A stretch of DNA of 64,000 nucleotides from Tepidimonas ignava. GTDB taxonomy: Bacteria; Pseudomonadota; Gammaproteobacteria; Burkholderiales; Burkholderiaceae_C. The stretch's first letter is position 1. Every line of letters starts with the position of its first letter. The position numbers and the translations under genes are program-made. The notes beneath the pieces are model-generated. The model was not told the DNA's origin and made no database searches. It saw only the letters and a list, made by a program, of their open reading frames with translations. The stretch spans positions 1 through 64,000 of the forward strand of contig NZ_SMAH01000005.1 in NCBI RefSeq assembly GCF_004342625.1. The letters run 5' to 3'. Of this stretch, positions 55,301 through 63,601 are shown piece after piece.

Positions 55301-56405
55301 GGGGGGGCGCACGTTCGACGGCGTGACGCTGGGCGGCAGCCGCAGCGGCGACCTGTGGCGCTTGACGGTGGCGGCACGCCAAGCCGACGGCTACGTGGAG
55401 GCCGACCTGGGGGCGCAGCCGCGCGTGCGCGCGCGGCTGAGTCGTTTGCAATTGCCCGCGGGGGCCGACGCCGACGTGGAGCGCCTGGCCAGCCACCCAC
55501 GCGCTTTGCCGGCCATTGACGTTGTGGTGGATGATTTTGAGCTCGCTGGGCGGGCGCTGGGGCGGCTGGAGGTGCAGGCCATCAACCGCGACGCCGCCCA
55601 AGGCGGGGCGGCGCTGCGCGAGTGGCGGCTGCAGCATTTGCAATTGACCTTGCCCGAAGCGCGCCTGAGCGCGCGCGGCAACTGGGCGCCCACCGCGGCG
55701 CTGACGGCGCCGGGGCAAGCGGCCAGCGCGCGGCGCACCGCGTTGCAGCTGCGGCTGGACATCGAAGACGCCGGTGCGCTGCTGGAGCGCTTCGGCTGGC
55801 CGGGCACCGTGCGCGGCGGGCGGGGGCGGCTGGAAGGGTCGCTGGGGTGGCTGGGCTCGCCGCTGGCGCTGCACGTGCCCAGCCTCAGCGGCGAGCTGGA
55901 GCTGGACCTGCAGCGTGGCCAGTTTCTCAAGGCCGACCCGGGCGTGGCCAAGCTGCTGGGGGTGCTGAGCCTGCAGTCGTTGCCGCGTCGGCTGACGCTG
56001 GACTTTCGGGACGTTTTCAGCGAGGGCTTTGCCTTCGACAGCGTGCGCGGCAACACCACGATCACGCGCGGGGTCGCCAGCACGCGCAACCTGCAAATGA
56101 AGGGGGTCAGCGCCGCGGTGCTGCTGGAGGGCAGCGCCGACTTGGTGCGCGAGACGCAAGACCTCACCGTGGTGGTGGTGCCCGAGCTCAACGCCGGCAC
56201 GGCGTCGTTGCTGGCCTCGATGGTCAACCCCGTCACCGGGTTGGGCACGCTGTTGGCGCAGCTGGTGCTGCGCCAACCGCTGCAGGCCGCGGCCACGCAG
56301 ACGTTTCGCATCACCGGCCCGTGGGCCGACCCGCAGGTGGAGCGTGTCGCGCGTACCATAGCGCCATCGGACAGTACCGCCAACCCCGCGGAGCGCACGC
56401 CATGA
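52329..56405 (+). CDS. yhdP: YhdP-family AsmA-like envelope protein
   Basis: This 1358-aa protein has an N-terminal transmembrane helix (about 22-48) and a very long periplasmic region. The region has the repeating beta-strand pattern of DUF3971/AsmA-type lipid-transfer proteins, thought to move phospholipids between the membranes. C-terminal family features include LSGELELDLQRGQFLKADPG, L-L-G-V-L-S-L-Q-S-L-P-R-R and D-F-R-D-V-F-S-E-G-F-A-F-D. The start is taken as the GTG at 52329; a GTG at 52356 is an alternative. Neither has a strong ribosome site. The stop overlaps the next gene by 4 bp. Confidence 0.9.
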   Translation: MTPSLDHPPVARRWRIAASASRVVLGVALAGWCALLLAWAALQWWIVPRVDAWRPWLQAAATRALGVRVELQRIDVVRGGVTPQLALHGVRLIDAQGREALHVPLAQAVVSPRSLLQLGFEQLVVDGLALQVRRLPDGRLQVAGMEVTPGADDGALADWLFAQREVVLRGAQLTWIDEGRPQAPPLTLTDVVAVLRNPGWRHELRLDATPPPPWGQRLSWRARFTQPPWQVARGDWRRWSGPWYLEAPALDAGALAPYLDLTAWGLQTVRGVGAVRAWGDVRAGQWVSWVVDVHGQDVNLRWDAAREPLALARVQGRVTLQRDGERVRWRTQGLQVDAAEGLRWPEGDVTLELTPSGGQGWRAWALQADRLDLAVLQRLGRVLPLGEPARWLDELRPAGVVQGLQWRWQAAGGDGTPARWSGRGRVQGLTLAAGPVTPPHTWGRPGVEGADAEFEFDERGGRAEVALRRGAITLPGGFDEPRLTFDQLQATLRWRLQGQAMELEVPRLTLANADAQGQGRLSWRTADPARSGARDRFPGVLDLDLRLSRAEGARVVRYLPHEVGADVRAYLRDAIRAGRASDVRWRIQGDLWDFPFAQPHQGTFQVQAQLHDVTLDYAPASVLPAGSLPWPALQLTQAQLRIDGSRLEVRAARGSVRGMPGLQVLAEATIPDYMADAPRLQVHGSVRGPLAQALRVVAESPLQALTGGALDAAQGSGSVEVPLELTMPLADTGATRVRCQVRLAGNEVQLSPAVPPLREVRGTVEFTDQGWRLAGVGARALGGEVRLSGGSLPGQPQRLRVQAQGNASAEGLRAQSAWGWARWLGRHAQGSAGYSVTLEGGGDGLGVRVETDLRGLRLDLPAPLAKAAEAAWRTRVELQPVAPSTGGGRDRLRLQVQAEALPGGALLAEYEREHQGERTRVLRGRLALGAAPPSWPDEGVVAALRLTALSADGWMEALDAGGGGDAAGAALADAQAYWPTRLGVAVQRLQWGGRTFDGVTLGGSRSGDLWRLTVAARQADGYVEADLGAQPRVRARLSRLQLPAGADADVERLASHPRALPAIDVVVDDFELAGRALGRLEVQAINRDAAQGGAALREWRLQHLQLTLPEARLSARGNWAPTAALTAPGQAASARRTALQLRLDIEDAGALLERFGWPGTVRGGRGRLEGSLGWLGSPLALHVPSLSGELELDLQRGQFLKADPGVAKLLGVLSLQSLPRRLTLDFRDVFSEGFAFDSVRGNTTITRGVASTRNLQMKGVSAAVLLEGSADLVRETQDLTVVVVPELNAGTASLLASMVNPVTGLGTLLAQLVLRQPLQAAATQTFRITGPWADPQVERVARTIAPSDSTANPAERTP

Positions 56406-57208
56406 AAGTTGCCGCTATCCAGATGGTGTCGGGCAGCAGCCTCGACCACAACCTTGCCCAGGCGCACGAATTGCTGGACCAGGCCCGCCACGCCGGCGCC
56501 GAGCTGGCCGTGCTGCCGGAGTACTTTTGCCTGATGGGGCAGCGCGACACCGACAAGCTGCTCATCGCCGAAACGCCGGGGTTGGGCACGGTGCAGGATT
56601 TTTTGAGCGACACCGCGCGTGAGCTGGGGCTGTGGATCGCGGGTGGCACGCTGCCGCTGGCCACCGACGACCCGCAGCGCGCGGCCAACGCCACGCTGGT
56701 GTACGACCCCCACGGCCGCTGCGTCGCGCGCTACGACAAGATCCACCTGTTTCGCTTCCACGACGGGCAGCAGGGCTACGACGAGGCCGCGGTGCTCAAG
56801 GCCGGTCAGCAGCCAACGGCGTTCGAGCTGACCGACCGCGCCGGGCAGCGCTGGCGGGTGGGGCTGAGCGTGTGCTACGACCTGCGCTTTCCGGAGCTGT
56901 ACCGGGCGCTGGCGGCCGACATCGTGCTGGTGCCGGCGGCCTTCACCCATGTCACCGGGCAGGCGCACTGGGAGGTGCTGCTGCGCGCGCGCGCCATCGA
57001 AAACCAGGCCTACGTCATCGCGGCGGCGCAAGGCGGGCTGCACGACAACGGCCGGCGCACCTGGGGCCAGAGCATGGTCGTCGACCCGTGGGGGGTGGTG
57101 CTGGCGCAGCAAGCCACCGGGCCGGGCGTGGTGGTGGCCGAGCTGGACCGCGCCCACCTGGACGACGTGCGGCGGCGCCTGCCTGCGCTGCAGCACCGAC
57201 GCCTGTGA
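56402..57208 (+). CDS. Carbon-nitrogen hydrolase (Nit1/NitFhit-like)
   Basis: This 268-aa nitrilase-superfamily enzyme has the complete Glu-Lys-Cys triad: E40 in L-P-E-Y-F, K113 in Y-D-K-I-H-L-F and C158 in S-V-C-Y-D-L-R-F-P-E-L. The K-I-H-L-F and C-Y-D-L-R-F-P motifs place it with the Nit1 branch, whose members are deaminated-glutathione amidases involved in metabolite repair. It starts in an ATGA overlap with yhdP, the usual neighbour in related genomes. Confidence 0.9.
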   Translation: MKVAAIQMVSGSSLDHNLAQAHELLDQARHAGAELAVLPEYFCLMGQRDTDKLLIAETPGLGTVQDFLSDTARELGLWIAGGTLPLATDDPQRAANATLVYDPHGRCVARYDKIHLFRFHDGQQGYDEAAVLKAGQQPTAFELTDRAGQRWRVGLSVCYDLRFPELYRALAADIVLVPAAFTHVTGQAHWEVLLRARAIENQAYVIAAAQGGLHDNGRRTWGQSMVVDPWGVVLAQQATGPGVVVAELDRAHLDDVRRRLPALQHRRL

Positions 57209-57224
57209 TGGCGCACCGGCGCGT

Positions 57225-57365
57225 TCAACGCGGCGGCTCGTCGCCGTGGGCGGGCGGATCGGCTGGCGGTGGTTCGCCGCGCTTGCGGCCCGCGAACATG
57301 GTCCACCAGACGATGAACACGAACAACAACAAGGCTCCGAGGGCTTCGAGCAGCAGCAGCGTCAT
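57225..57365 (-). CDS. Small single-pass membrane protein, function unknown
   Basis: This 46-aa reading frame encodes L-L-L-L-E-A-L-G-A-L-L-L-F-V-F-I-V-W-W-T, a clean transmembrane helix, then a basic patch (AGRKRG) and a Pro/acidic tail. The positive-inside rule places the C-terminus in the cytoplasm. The hydrophobic-then-basic design and lack of bias against it suggest a real gene, but it is too short for certainty. Its ATG overlaps the mltA ATG on the other strand. Confidence 0.5.
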   Translation of the reverse strand: MTLLLLEALGALLLFVFIVWWTMFAGRKRGEPPPADPPAHGDEPPR

Positions 57366-58671
57366 GGTGCGTGTAGGAGCAGGATGGCGGGCAGGTTGCT
57401 GGCTGATGGGGGCGGCGCTGTTGGTGGCGTGCAGCACACCCGCGCCGCCGGGCGGCAGCGTAGCAGAGCCGGACGCGGCGCGCGAAGTTCCCGTGCCGTC
57501 GGCAACGACGGCGCCGGCCGCGCCCCCTGCGCCAGCCGAGGCGGCCGCTGCGACGCGCTGGGACGACACCGAGGCCCTGCCCGTGGTGCAGGCCGGGCAC
57601 CCCGTGTGGCAGCAAGCCGACGCCGCCCCGCTGCCCGCGCCGCTGCTGCGGCCCAAGGCGCTGTGGCAACCGGTGCGCTGGGCCGACCTGCCCGGCTGGG
57701 GCCGCGACGCCCTGCCCGAGGTTTGGAACGCCTGGCTGCGCAGTTGCGAGCGCCCCGCGCCGCCGTGGGGCGCCCTGTGCCCGCAGATCCGGCGCCTCAG
57801 CATCGCCGAGCCGGCCGAGCGCTACGCCTGGGTCATGCGCCACTGGCAGCCGTACCGCATCGTGGCGCCCGACGGCAGCCCCACCCCGGGGTTGCTGACC
57901 GGCTACTACGAGCCGGAGTTGCCGGCAAGCCGCCAGCGCGACGCGTTGCACCGCATCCCGCTGTACGGTCCGCCGCCGGCGCTGCAGGCCGCCGCCGGGC
58001 AGCCGTGGCTGACACGGCGCCAAATCGAATCCGACGCCGAGGTGCAGGCGCGGCTGGCGCCGCACGTGCTGGCGTGGCTGGCCGACCCGCTGGACGCGCT
58101 GCTGTTGCACGTGCAGGGGTCGGGGCGGCTGCGCATCACCGAGCCGGACGGCCGCCAGCGGCTGGTGCGGCTGGCTTTCGCCGCGCACAACGGTCACCCC
58201 TACCAAAGCGTGCTGCGCGCCCTGCTGCAGCGCGGCGACATCCGCGAAGGCACCTGGGAAGCGCTGCGCGCGTGGGCGCAGGCCAACCCGCAACGGCTGG
58301 ACGAGGTGTTGTGGACCAACCCGCGCGTGGTGTTTTTTCGCGAAGAACCGCTCGATGCGCTGGACAGCCAGTTTGGCCCGCGTGGGGCGCAAGGGGTGGC
58401 GCTGACACCGGGCCGCTCGGTGGCCGTGGACCGCGACGCCATCCCCTACGGCACACCGCTGTGGCTGGTGTCGCACGGGCCGGTGGCGCGGCTGCAGCGC
58501 CTGGTGCTGGCGCAAGACACCGGCGCGGCCATCGTGGGCGCGGTGCGGGCTGATTTTTTTGTCGGCTGGGGGGCCTCGGCTTACCCCGTGGCCGCGGGCC
58601 TGAAGCAGCCGCTGCACTTGTGGGCGCTGTGGCCGCGCGCGCAGCCCCTGCCGGCCGAGGCCACACGCTGA
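57364..58671 (+). CDS. mltA: Membrane-bound lytic murein transglycosylase A
   Basis: This 435-aa lipoprotein cleaves peptidoglycan glycan strands to 1,6-anhydro products. The lipobox is L-L-V-A-C23-S. An Ala/Pro-rich linker (about 28-75) leads to the MltA domain: L-L-T-G-Y-Y-E-P-E-L, then V-Q-G-S-G-R-L. The C-terminal 3D domain contains the catalytic Asp in A-Q-D-T-G-A-A-I and V-R-A-D-F-F-V-G-W-G. The start may be the ATG at 57364 or the GTG at 57367. Confidence 0.9.
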   Translation: MVRVGAGWRAGCWLMGAALLVACSTPAPPGGSVAEPDAAREVPVPSATTAPAAPPAPAEAAAATRWDDTEALPVVQAGHPVWQQADAAPLPAPLLRPKALWQPVRWADLPGWGRDALPEVWNAWLRSCERPAPPWGALCPQIRRLSIAEPAERYAWVMRHWQPYRIVAPDGSPTPGLLTGYYEPELPASRQRDALHRIPLYGPPPALQAAAGQPWLTRRQIESDAEVQARLAPHVLAWLADPLDALLLHVQGSGRLRITEPDGRQRLVRLAFAAHNGHPYQSVLRALLQRGDIREGTWEALRAWAQANPQRLDEVLWTNPRVVFFREEPLDALDSQFGPRGAQGVALTPGRSVAVDRDAIPYGTPLWLVSHGPVARLQRLVLAQDTGAAIVGAVRADFFVGWGASAYPVAAGLKQPLHLWALWPRAQPLPAEATR

Positions 58672-58701
58672 CCCGCCATCCGTATCGACAGGAGAACCAC
58701 C

Positions 58702-59769
58702 ATGCAACCCCGCATCGGCATCCTCACCGGCGGCGGCGACTGCCCCGGTCTCAACGCCGTCATCCGTGCCGTGGCCAAGTCCCTGATGCGCCAGTGCGGC
58801 GCCGAGGTCATCGGCATCGAAGACGGCTTTGCCGGGCTGATGGAGGACACGCCGCGCGTGCGCGCGCTGACGTGGGACGCGGTCAGCGGCATTTTGATGC
58901 GCGGTGGCACCATCCTGGGCACCAGCAACCGCGCCGACCCGCTGCGCAGCGCGGCCGACACCGAGCGCGTGCTGCGCCACGTGGCGGCGCTGGGGCTGCA
59001 GGGGCTGGTGGTGATCGGCGGCGACGGCAGCATGAGCATCGCGCACGGGCTGGCGCAGCACGGCCTGCGCGTGGTGGGCGTGCCCAAGACCATCGACAAC
59101 GACATCCCGGGCTGCGAGCGCAGCTTCGGCTTTGACACCGCGGTGGCCACCGTCACCGAGGCGATCGAGCGGCTGCAGACCACCGCGCAAAGCCACGGGC
59201 GTGTCATGATCGTCGAGACGATGGGCCGCTGGGCGGGCTGGATCGCGTTGGAAGCGGGGCTGGCCGGGGCGGCCGACGTCATCCTGTTGCCGGAAATCGA
59301 CTACGACATCGAGGCCGTGGCCGCGGTGTGCCGCGCGCGCGAGCAGCGCCAGCGCTACACCATCGTCTGCATCGGCGAAGGGGCCAAACCCATCGGTGGC
59401 CAGTACACGGTGCGCGCCACCGTCGAGGGCAGCCCGGACCCCATCCGGCTGGGCGGCGTGGCGCACGCGCTGGCCGCCGCGCTGCAGCCGCGCGTGCGCA
59501 GCGAGGTGCGCGCCACCGTGCTGGGCCACGTGCAGCGCGGCGGCAGCCCCACGCCGTTCGACCGCGTGCTGGCCACCCAGTACGGCAACGAGGCCGCGCA
59601 GCTCGTGATGGCCGGCGCCTGGGGGCGCATGGTCACGCTGCAGCACGGGCGCTTGGGCAGCGTGGCGCTGGCCGACGCCGCGCACGGCAACCGCCGCGTG
59701 CCGCTGGACGATCCGCTGCTGCGCGCGGCGCGCCAGATCGGCATCAGCCTGGGCGAGCCGTCGGTGTGA
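58702..59769 (+). CDS. pfkA: 6-phosphofructokinase family enzyme, cofactor uncertain
   Basis: This 355-aa PFK has the family motifs G-G-G-D-C-P-G-L-N, T-I-D-N-D-I-P-G, E-T-M-G-R-W-A-G-W and G-H-V-Q-R-G-G-S-P-T-P-F-D. At the two cofactor positions it has G109 in G-G-D-G-S, as in ATP-dependent enzymes, but K129 in P-K-T-I-D-N-D, as in pyrophosphate-dependent ones. The spacing equals the E. coli pair G104/G124. ATP is favoured by the glycine, but the sequence alone does not settle it. AGGAG lies upstream of the ATG. It is not linked to other glycolysis genes here. Confidence 0.9.
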   Translation: MQPRIGILTGGGDCPGLNAVIRAVAKSLMRQCGAEVIGIEDGFAGLMEDTPRVRALTWDAVSGILMRGGTILGTSNRADPLRSAADTERVLRHVAALGLQGLVVIGGDGSMSIAHGLAQHGLRVVGVPKTIDNDIPGCERSFGFDTAVATVTEAIERLQTTAQSHGRVMIVETMGRWAGWIALEAGLAGAADVILLPEIDYDIEAVAAVCRAREQRQRYTIVCIGEGAKPIGGQYTVRATVEGSPDPIRLGGVAHALAAALQPRVRSEVRATVLGHVQRGGSPTPFDRVLATQYGNEAAQLVMAGAWGRMVTLQHGRLGSVALADAAHGNRRVPLDDPLLRAARQIGISLGEPSV

Positions 59770-59950
59770 GCGCCGCTGTGGCGGATGCGCCACGTGGCGG
59801 GTGGATGCGGTTGTCGCCGCGACGACAGGTTGGGGGTTCGGCGCCGCCCGCCGCGCCAAGGCGGTCGAGGTCCCTGGGGTTTACCTGACGCCGCGGGCCG
59901 GCGCCGTTCGGGCATAGTAGAGGCTTTCAACTTTCTGACAGGTGAGAGCC

Positions 59951-61522
59951 ATGAAACGTACCGTGATCGCCTTGGCCGCGGCCTTGGCGCTGGGGGCCGG
60001 CGCCGCATGGGCCAAACCGTTCAAGTGGGCCAGCGCGGGCGAAATCTCGACGTGGGACATCCACTCGCAAAACAACGCGCTGCAAAACGGCATCCACGCC
60101 GCGGTGTACGAGTCGCTCGTGTACTACAACAGCAAAACGTTCAAGGTCGAGCCGGTGCTGGCGCAAAGCTGGCGCGAACTCAGCCCGACGCAGTGGCGCT
60201 TCACGCTGCGCAAAGGGGTCAAGTTCCACGACGGCGCGCCGCTGACGGCCGACGACGTGGTGTTTTCGCTGACGCGGGCGATGGCCAAGACCTCCAACTT
60301 CGCCATCTACACGCAAGGCATCGACAAGGTTGTCAAGGTCGATGACCACACGGTGGACATCATCCTCAAAGGCCCCAACCCGGTGCTGCTCAACCAGCTC
60401 ACCGAGCTGCGCATCATGAACAAGGCCTGGGCGGAGAAAAACCGCTCCACCGAGCCCAAGGACATGAAGACCAGCGACGAAAACTTCGCGCACCGCAACG
60501 CCAACGGCACGGGGCCCTTCATCCTCAAGCAGTGGGTGCCGGATCAGCGCATGGTGCTGGAGCGCAACCCCAACTACTGGGGCAAGATCGACAGCAACGT
60601 CACGCAAATCACCTACACCCCGATCAAGTCCGACGCCACGCGCATGGCGGCGCTGCTGTCGGGTGAGGTCGATTTCGTGCTCGACCCCACGCCGCAAGAC
60701 CTGCCGCGGCTGCGCAACAACGCCAACCTCAAGGTCGTCGACGGCGTCGAAAACCGCACCATCTTCCTGGGCATGGACCAGTTCCGCGACGAGCTGCCCG
60801 GCAGCAACGTCAAGGGCAAAAACCCGCTCAAGGACCTGCGCGTGCGCAAGGCGCTGTACCAGGCCATCGACATCGACACCATCCACCGCGTGACGATGCG
60901 GGGCCTGAGCCAGCCCACCGGCGCGCTGGTGGCGCCGCAGGTGGCTGGCTGGAGCGAGGCGGTGCACAAGCGGCTGCCGTACGACGTCGAGGCGGCCAAA
61001 AAGCTGCTGGCCGAAGCCGGCTACAAAGACGGCTTTGAAGTCGACTTCGCCTGCCCCAACAACCGCTACATCAACGACGAGCAAATCTGCCAGGCCGTCA
61101 CCGCGATGTGGGCCAAGATCGGCGTCAAGGCCAAGCTGCGCACGCTGCCGCTGACCACGTACTTCCCGATGATCCAGCGCTACGAGGCCAGCATTTACAT
61201 GCTGGGCTGGGGCGTGCCCACGTTCGACGCGCTGTACAGCCTGCAGTCGCTGGTGCGCACGCCCGGCCCCGGGGGTGATGGCAACTACAACGTCGGGCGC
61301 TACAGCAACCCCAAGATGGACGCCATCATCGACCGCGCCAAGACCGAGACCGACCCCTTCATCCGCCCGCGCTTGCTGACCGAAGCGCTGCAGCTGCACA
61401 ACGACGAGGTGGTGCACATTCCGCTGCACAACCAGATCATCCCTTGGGCGATGAAGAAGTCCGTCGACACCGTGCACCGCGCCGACAACCGCATCGACTG
61501 GCGCGTGCTCACGGTCAACTGA
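59951..61522 (+). CDS. Peptide/opine-type ABC transporter binding protein
   Basis: This 523-aa periplasmic solute-binding protein belongs to SBP family 5 (DppA/OppA). A signal peptide ends near A-W-A-K (residue 22). The family signature region is W-R-F-T-L-R-K-G-V-K-F-H-D-G-A-P-L-T-A-D. Later regions are R-N-P-N-Y-W-G and V-R-K-A-L-Y-Q-A-I-D. It heads a transporter operon with permeases at 61669 and 62674 and an ATPase at 63602. The ligand is probably a di- or oligopeptide, but family 5 proteins also bind nickel, heme or opines. The 181-bp upstream gap carries CATAGT with no clear -35. Confidence 0.9.
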   Translation: MKRTVIALAAALALGAGAAWAKPFKWASAGEISTWDIHSQNNALQNGIHAAVYESLVYYNSKTFKVEPVLAQSWRELSPTQWRFTLRKGVKFHDGAPLTADDVVFSLTRAMAKTSNFAIYTQGIDKVVKVDDHTVDIILKGPNPVLLNQLTELRIMNKAWAEKNRSTEPKDMKTSDENFAHRNANGTGPFILKQWVPDQRMVLERNPNYWGKIDSNVTQITYTPIKSDATRMAALLSGEVDFVLDPTPQDLPRLRNNANLKVVDGVENRTIFLGMDQFRDELPGSNVKGKNPLKDLRVRKALYQAIDIDTIHRVTMRGLSQPTGALVAPQVAGWSEAVHKRLPYDVEAAKKLLAEAGYKDGFEVDFACPNNRYINDEQICQAVTAMWAKIGVKAKLRTLPLTTYFPMIQRYEASIYMLGWGVPTFDALYSLQSLVRTPGPGGDGNYNVGRYSNPKMDAIIDRAKTETDPFIRPRLLTEALQLHNDEVVHIPLHNQIIPWAMKKSVDTVHRADNRIDWRVLTVN

Positions 61523-61558
61523 CGTGCCGGCGGGGCCCCGTGCCCCGGATGCGCGCGG

Positions 61559-61594
61559 CACCGCCCCGGCCGGTCCCCAGGCCGCGGGGCGGTG
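61559..61594 (+). terminator. Intercistronic hairpin after the binding-protein gene
   Basis: CACCGCCCC (61559-61567) pairs over 9 bp with GGGGCGGTG (61586-61594), and an inner GGCC pair extends the fold. No T-tract follows. Such stems between binding-protein and permease genes commonly stabilise the upstream mRNA or attenuate the downstream part, giving excess binding protein. Confidence 0.5.
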
Positions 61595-61668
61595 TTGGCG
61601 TTGTGGTCAGACCGATCGCGCGGCGCCGCCAGGCCAGCCTGGGTGGGCGCTGCTGAGGGGTTGTCGAG

Positions 61669-62649
61669 ATGTTGGCTTTTATCGTGCGCCGCTTGCTGCA
61701 GGCGGTGGTGGTGATGCTCAGCGTGGCGCTGGTGGCGTTCATGCTGTTTCAGTACGTGGGTGACCCGGTGCTGCAAATGCTCGGGCAGGACGCCACGCCC
61801 GAGGAAGTGGCGCGTGTGCGCGCCGAGCTGGGGCTGGACCAACCGTTCATCGTGCAGTTTGCGCACTTCGTGTGGAACGCCGTGCAGGGCAACTTTGGCG
61901 TCAGCCTGCGCCAGGGCACGCCGGTGGCGCAGTTGATCGTCGAGCGGCTGCCGGCGACGCTGGAGCTGGCGCTGGTGGCGGCGCTGCTGGCGCTGCTGCT
62001 GGGCATCCCGATGGGGGTGGCCGCGGCGCTCAAGCGCGGCACCTGGCTGGCGCAGCTGCTGATGACGTTTTCGTTGCTGGGGGTGTCGCTGCCGACGTTT
62101 TTGATCGGCATCGTGCTGATCCTGGTGTTTGCGGTGCAGTTGGGCTGGCTGCCCAGCTTTGGTCGCGGCGAAGTCGTGCACCTGGGCTGGTTTTCCAGCG
62201 GCCTGCTGGCGCCGGGTGGCTGGCGCCATCTGGTGCTGCCGGCGCTGACGTTGGCGATTTTCCAGCTCACGCTGATCATGCGCCTGGTGCGCGCCGAAAT
62301 GTTGGAGGTGCTGCGCACCGACTACATCAAGTTCGCGCGCGCCCGCGGACTGAGCGACCGCGCGGTGCACTTCGGCCACGCGCTGAAAAACACGCTGGTG
62401 CCGGTCATCACCATCACCGGGCTGCAGCTGGGTGGGCTGATCGCCTTTGCCATCATCACCGAAACGGTGTTCCAGTGGCCCGGCATGGGGCTGCTGTTCA
62501 TCCAGGCGGTCACGTTTGCCGACATTCCGGTGATGGCGGCCTACCTGTGCCTGATCGCGCTGATCTTCGTCATCATCAACCTCATCGTCGACGTGCTGTA
62601 CGTGGCGGTGGACCCGCGGCTGCGCGTGGACAAGGGCGCCGGCCACTGA
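61669..62649 (+). CDS. ABC transporter permease, DppB-like
   Basis: This 326-aa inner-membrane permease has the DppB/OppB layout. A first helix opens M-L-A-F-I-V-R-R-L-L-Q, a periplasmic region carries G-Q-D-A-T-P-E-E-V-A-R-V-R-A-E-L-G, and five further helices follow. The EAA loop that contacts the ATPase is D-Y-I-K-F-A-R-A-R-G-L, with H-A-L-K-N-T-L-V-P after it. It pairs with the DppC-like permease 24 bp downstream. Confidence 0.93.
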   Translation: MLAFIVRRLLQAVVVMLSVALVAFMLFQYVGDPVLQMLGQDATPEEVARVRAELGLDQPFIVQFAHFVWNAVQGNFGVSLRQGTPVAQLIVERLPATLELALVAALLALLLGIPMGVAAALKRGTWLAQLLMTFSLLGVSLPTFLIGIVLILVFAVQLGWLPSFGRGEVVHLGWFSSGLLAPGGWRHLVLPALTLAIFQLTLIMRLVRAEMLEVLRTDYIKFARARGLSDRAVHFGHALKNTLVPVITITGLQLGGLIAFAIITETVFQWPGMGLLFIQAVTFADIPVMAAYLCLIALIFVIINLIVDVLYVAVDPRLRVDKGAGH

Positions 62650-62673
62650 CGGCCGCGCGACAGGAGCAAAACC

Positions 62674-63585
62674 ATGAAACGTTGGTGGATACGCTGGTGG
62701 GACAGCGACATCGCGTACAGCTTTCGCCATTCGCCGGCGGCGTTGTTGGCCGCGGCCATCGCGCTGCTGTGCGCTGTGGCGGCGCTGGCCGCGCCCTGGG
62801 TGGCGCCGCACAACCCGTTCGATCTGGCCGCGCTGGAGCTGGGCAACGCGCGCCTGCCGCCGGTGTGGTACCCCGAGGGTCGATGGGACTTCCTGCTCGG
62901 CACCGACGACCAGGGGCGCGACATTTTGTCGGCGTTGATCTACGGCGCGCGCATTTCGCTGTTCGTGGGGCTGGTGTCGGTGGCGCTGTCGGTGCTCATC
63001 GGCGTCGCGCTGGGGCTGCTGGCGGGCTTCGTCGGGGGCTGGGTGGACGCGCTGCTGATGCGCCTGTGCGACGTGATGCTGTCGTTTCCGGCCATCCTGA
63101 TCGCGCTGCTGATCGCCGGCGTGGGCAAGGCGCTGTTTCCGGACGCGCACGAGGCGCTGGCCTTTGGCGTGCTGATCGCCTCGATCACGCTGACGGGCTG
63201 GGTGCAGTACGCGCGCACGGTGCGCGGCTCGACGCTGGTGGAGCGCCACAAGGAGTACGTGCAGGCCGCGCGCGTGATCGGCGTGGCGCCGTGGCGCATC
63301 ATGCTGCACCACGTGCTGCCCAATGTGCTGGGGCCGGTGCTGGTGCTGGCCACGATCCACGTGGCCACCGCCATCATCACCGAGGCGACGCTGAGCTTTC
63401 TGGGCGTGGGCGCGCCGCCGACTTCGCCGTCGCTGGGCACGCTGGTGCGCATCGGCAACGACTACCTGTTTTCGGGGGAGTGGTGGATCACCATTTTCCC
63501 CGGCGCGATGCTGGTGTTGATCGCGCTCAGCGTCAACCTGCTGGGCGACTGGCTGCGCGACGCCCTCAACCCGCGCCTGCGCTGA
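62674..63585 (+). CDS. ABC transporter permease, DppC-like
   Basis: This 303-aa permease has the DppC/OppC N-terminal helix and the segment L-L-G-T-D-D-Q-G-R-D-I-L-S-A-L-I-Y-G-A-R, diagnostic for the family. Five more helices include the EAA loop E-Y-V-Q-A-A-R-V-I-G. The end F-L-G-V-G-A-P-P-T-S-P-S-L-G-T-L is also typical. CAGGAG precedes the ATG. Confidence 0.93.
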   Translation: MKRWWIRWWDSDIAYSFRHSPAALLAAAIALLCAVAALAAPWVAPHNPFDLAALELGNARLPPVWYPEGRWDFLLGTDDQGRDILSALIYGARISLFVGLVSVALSVLIGVALGLLAGFVGGWVDALLMRLCDVMLSFPAILIALLIAGVGKALFPDAHEALAFGVLIASITLTGWVQYARTVRGSTLVERHKEYVQAARVIGVAPWRIMLHHVLPNVLGPVLVLATIHVATAIITEATLSFLGVGAPPTSPSLGTLVRIGNDYLFSGEWWITIFPGAMLVLIALSVNLLGDWLRDALNPRLR

Positions 63586-63601
63586 ACCCCGGGAGGCTGC
63601 C

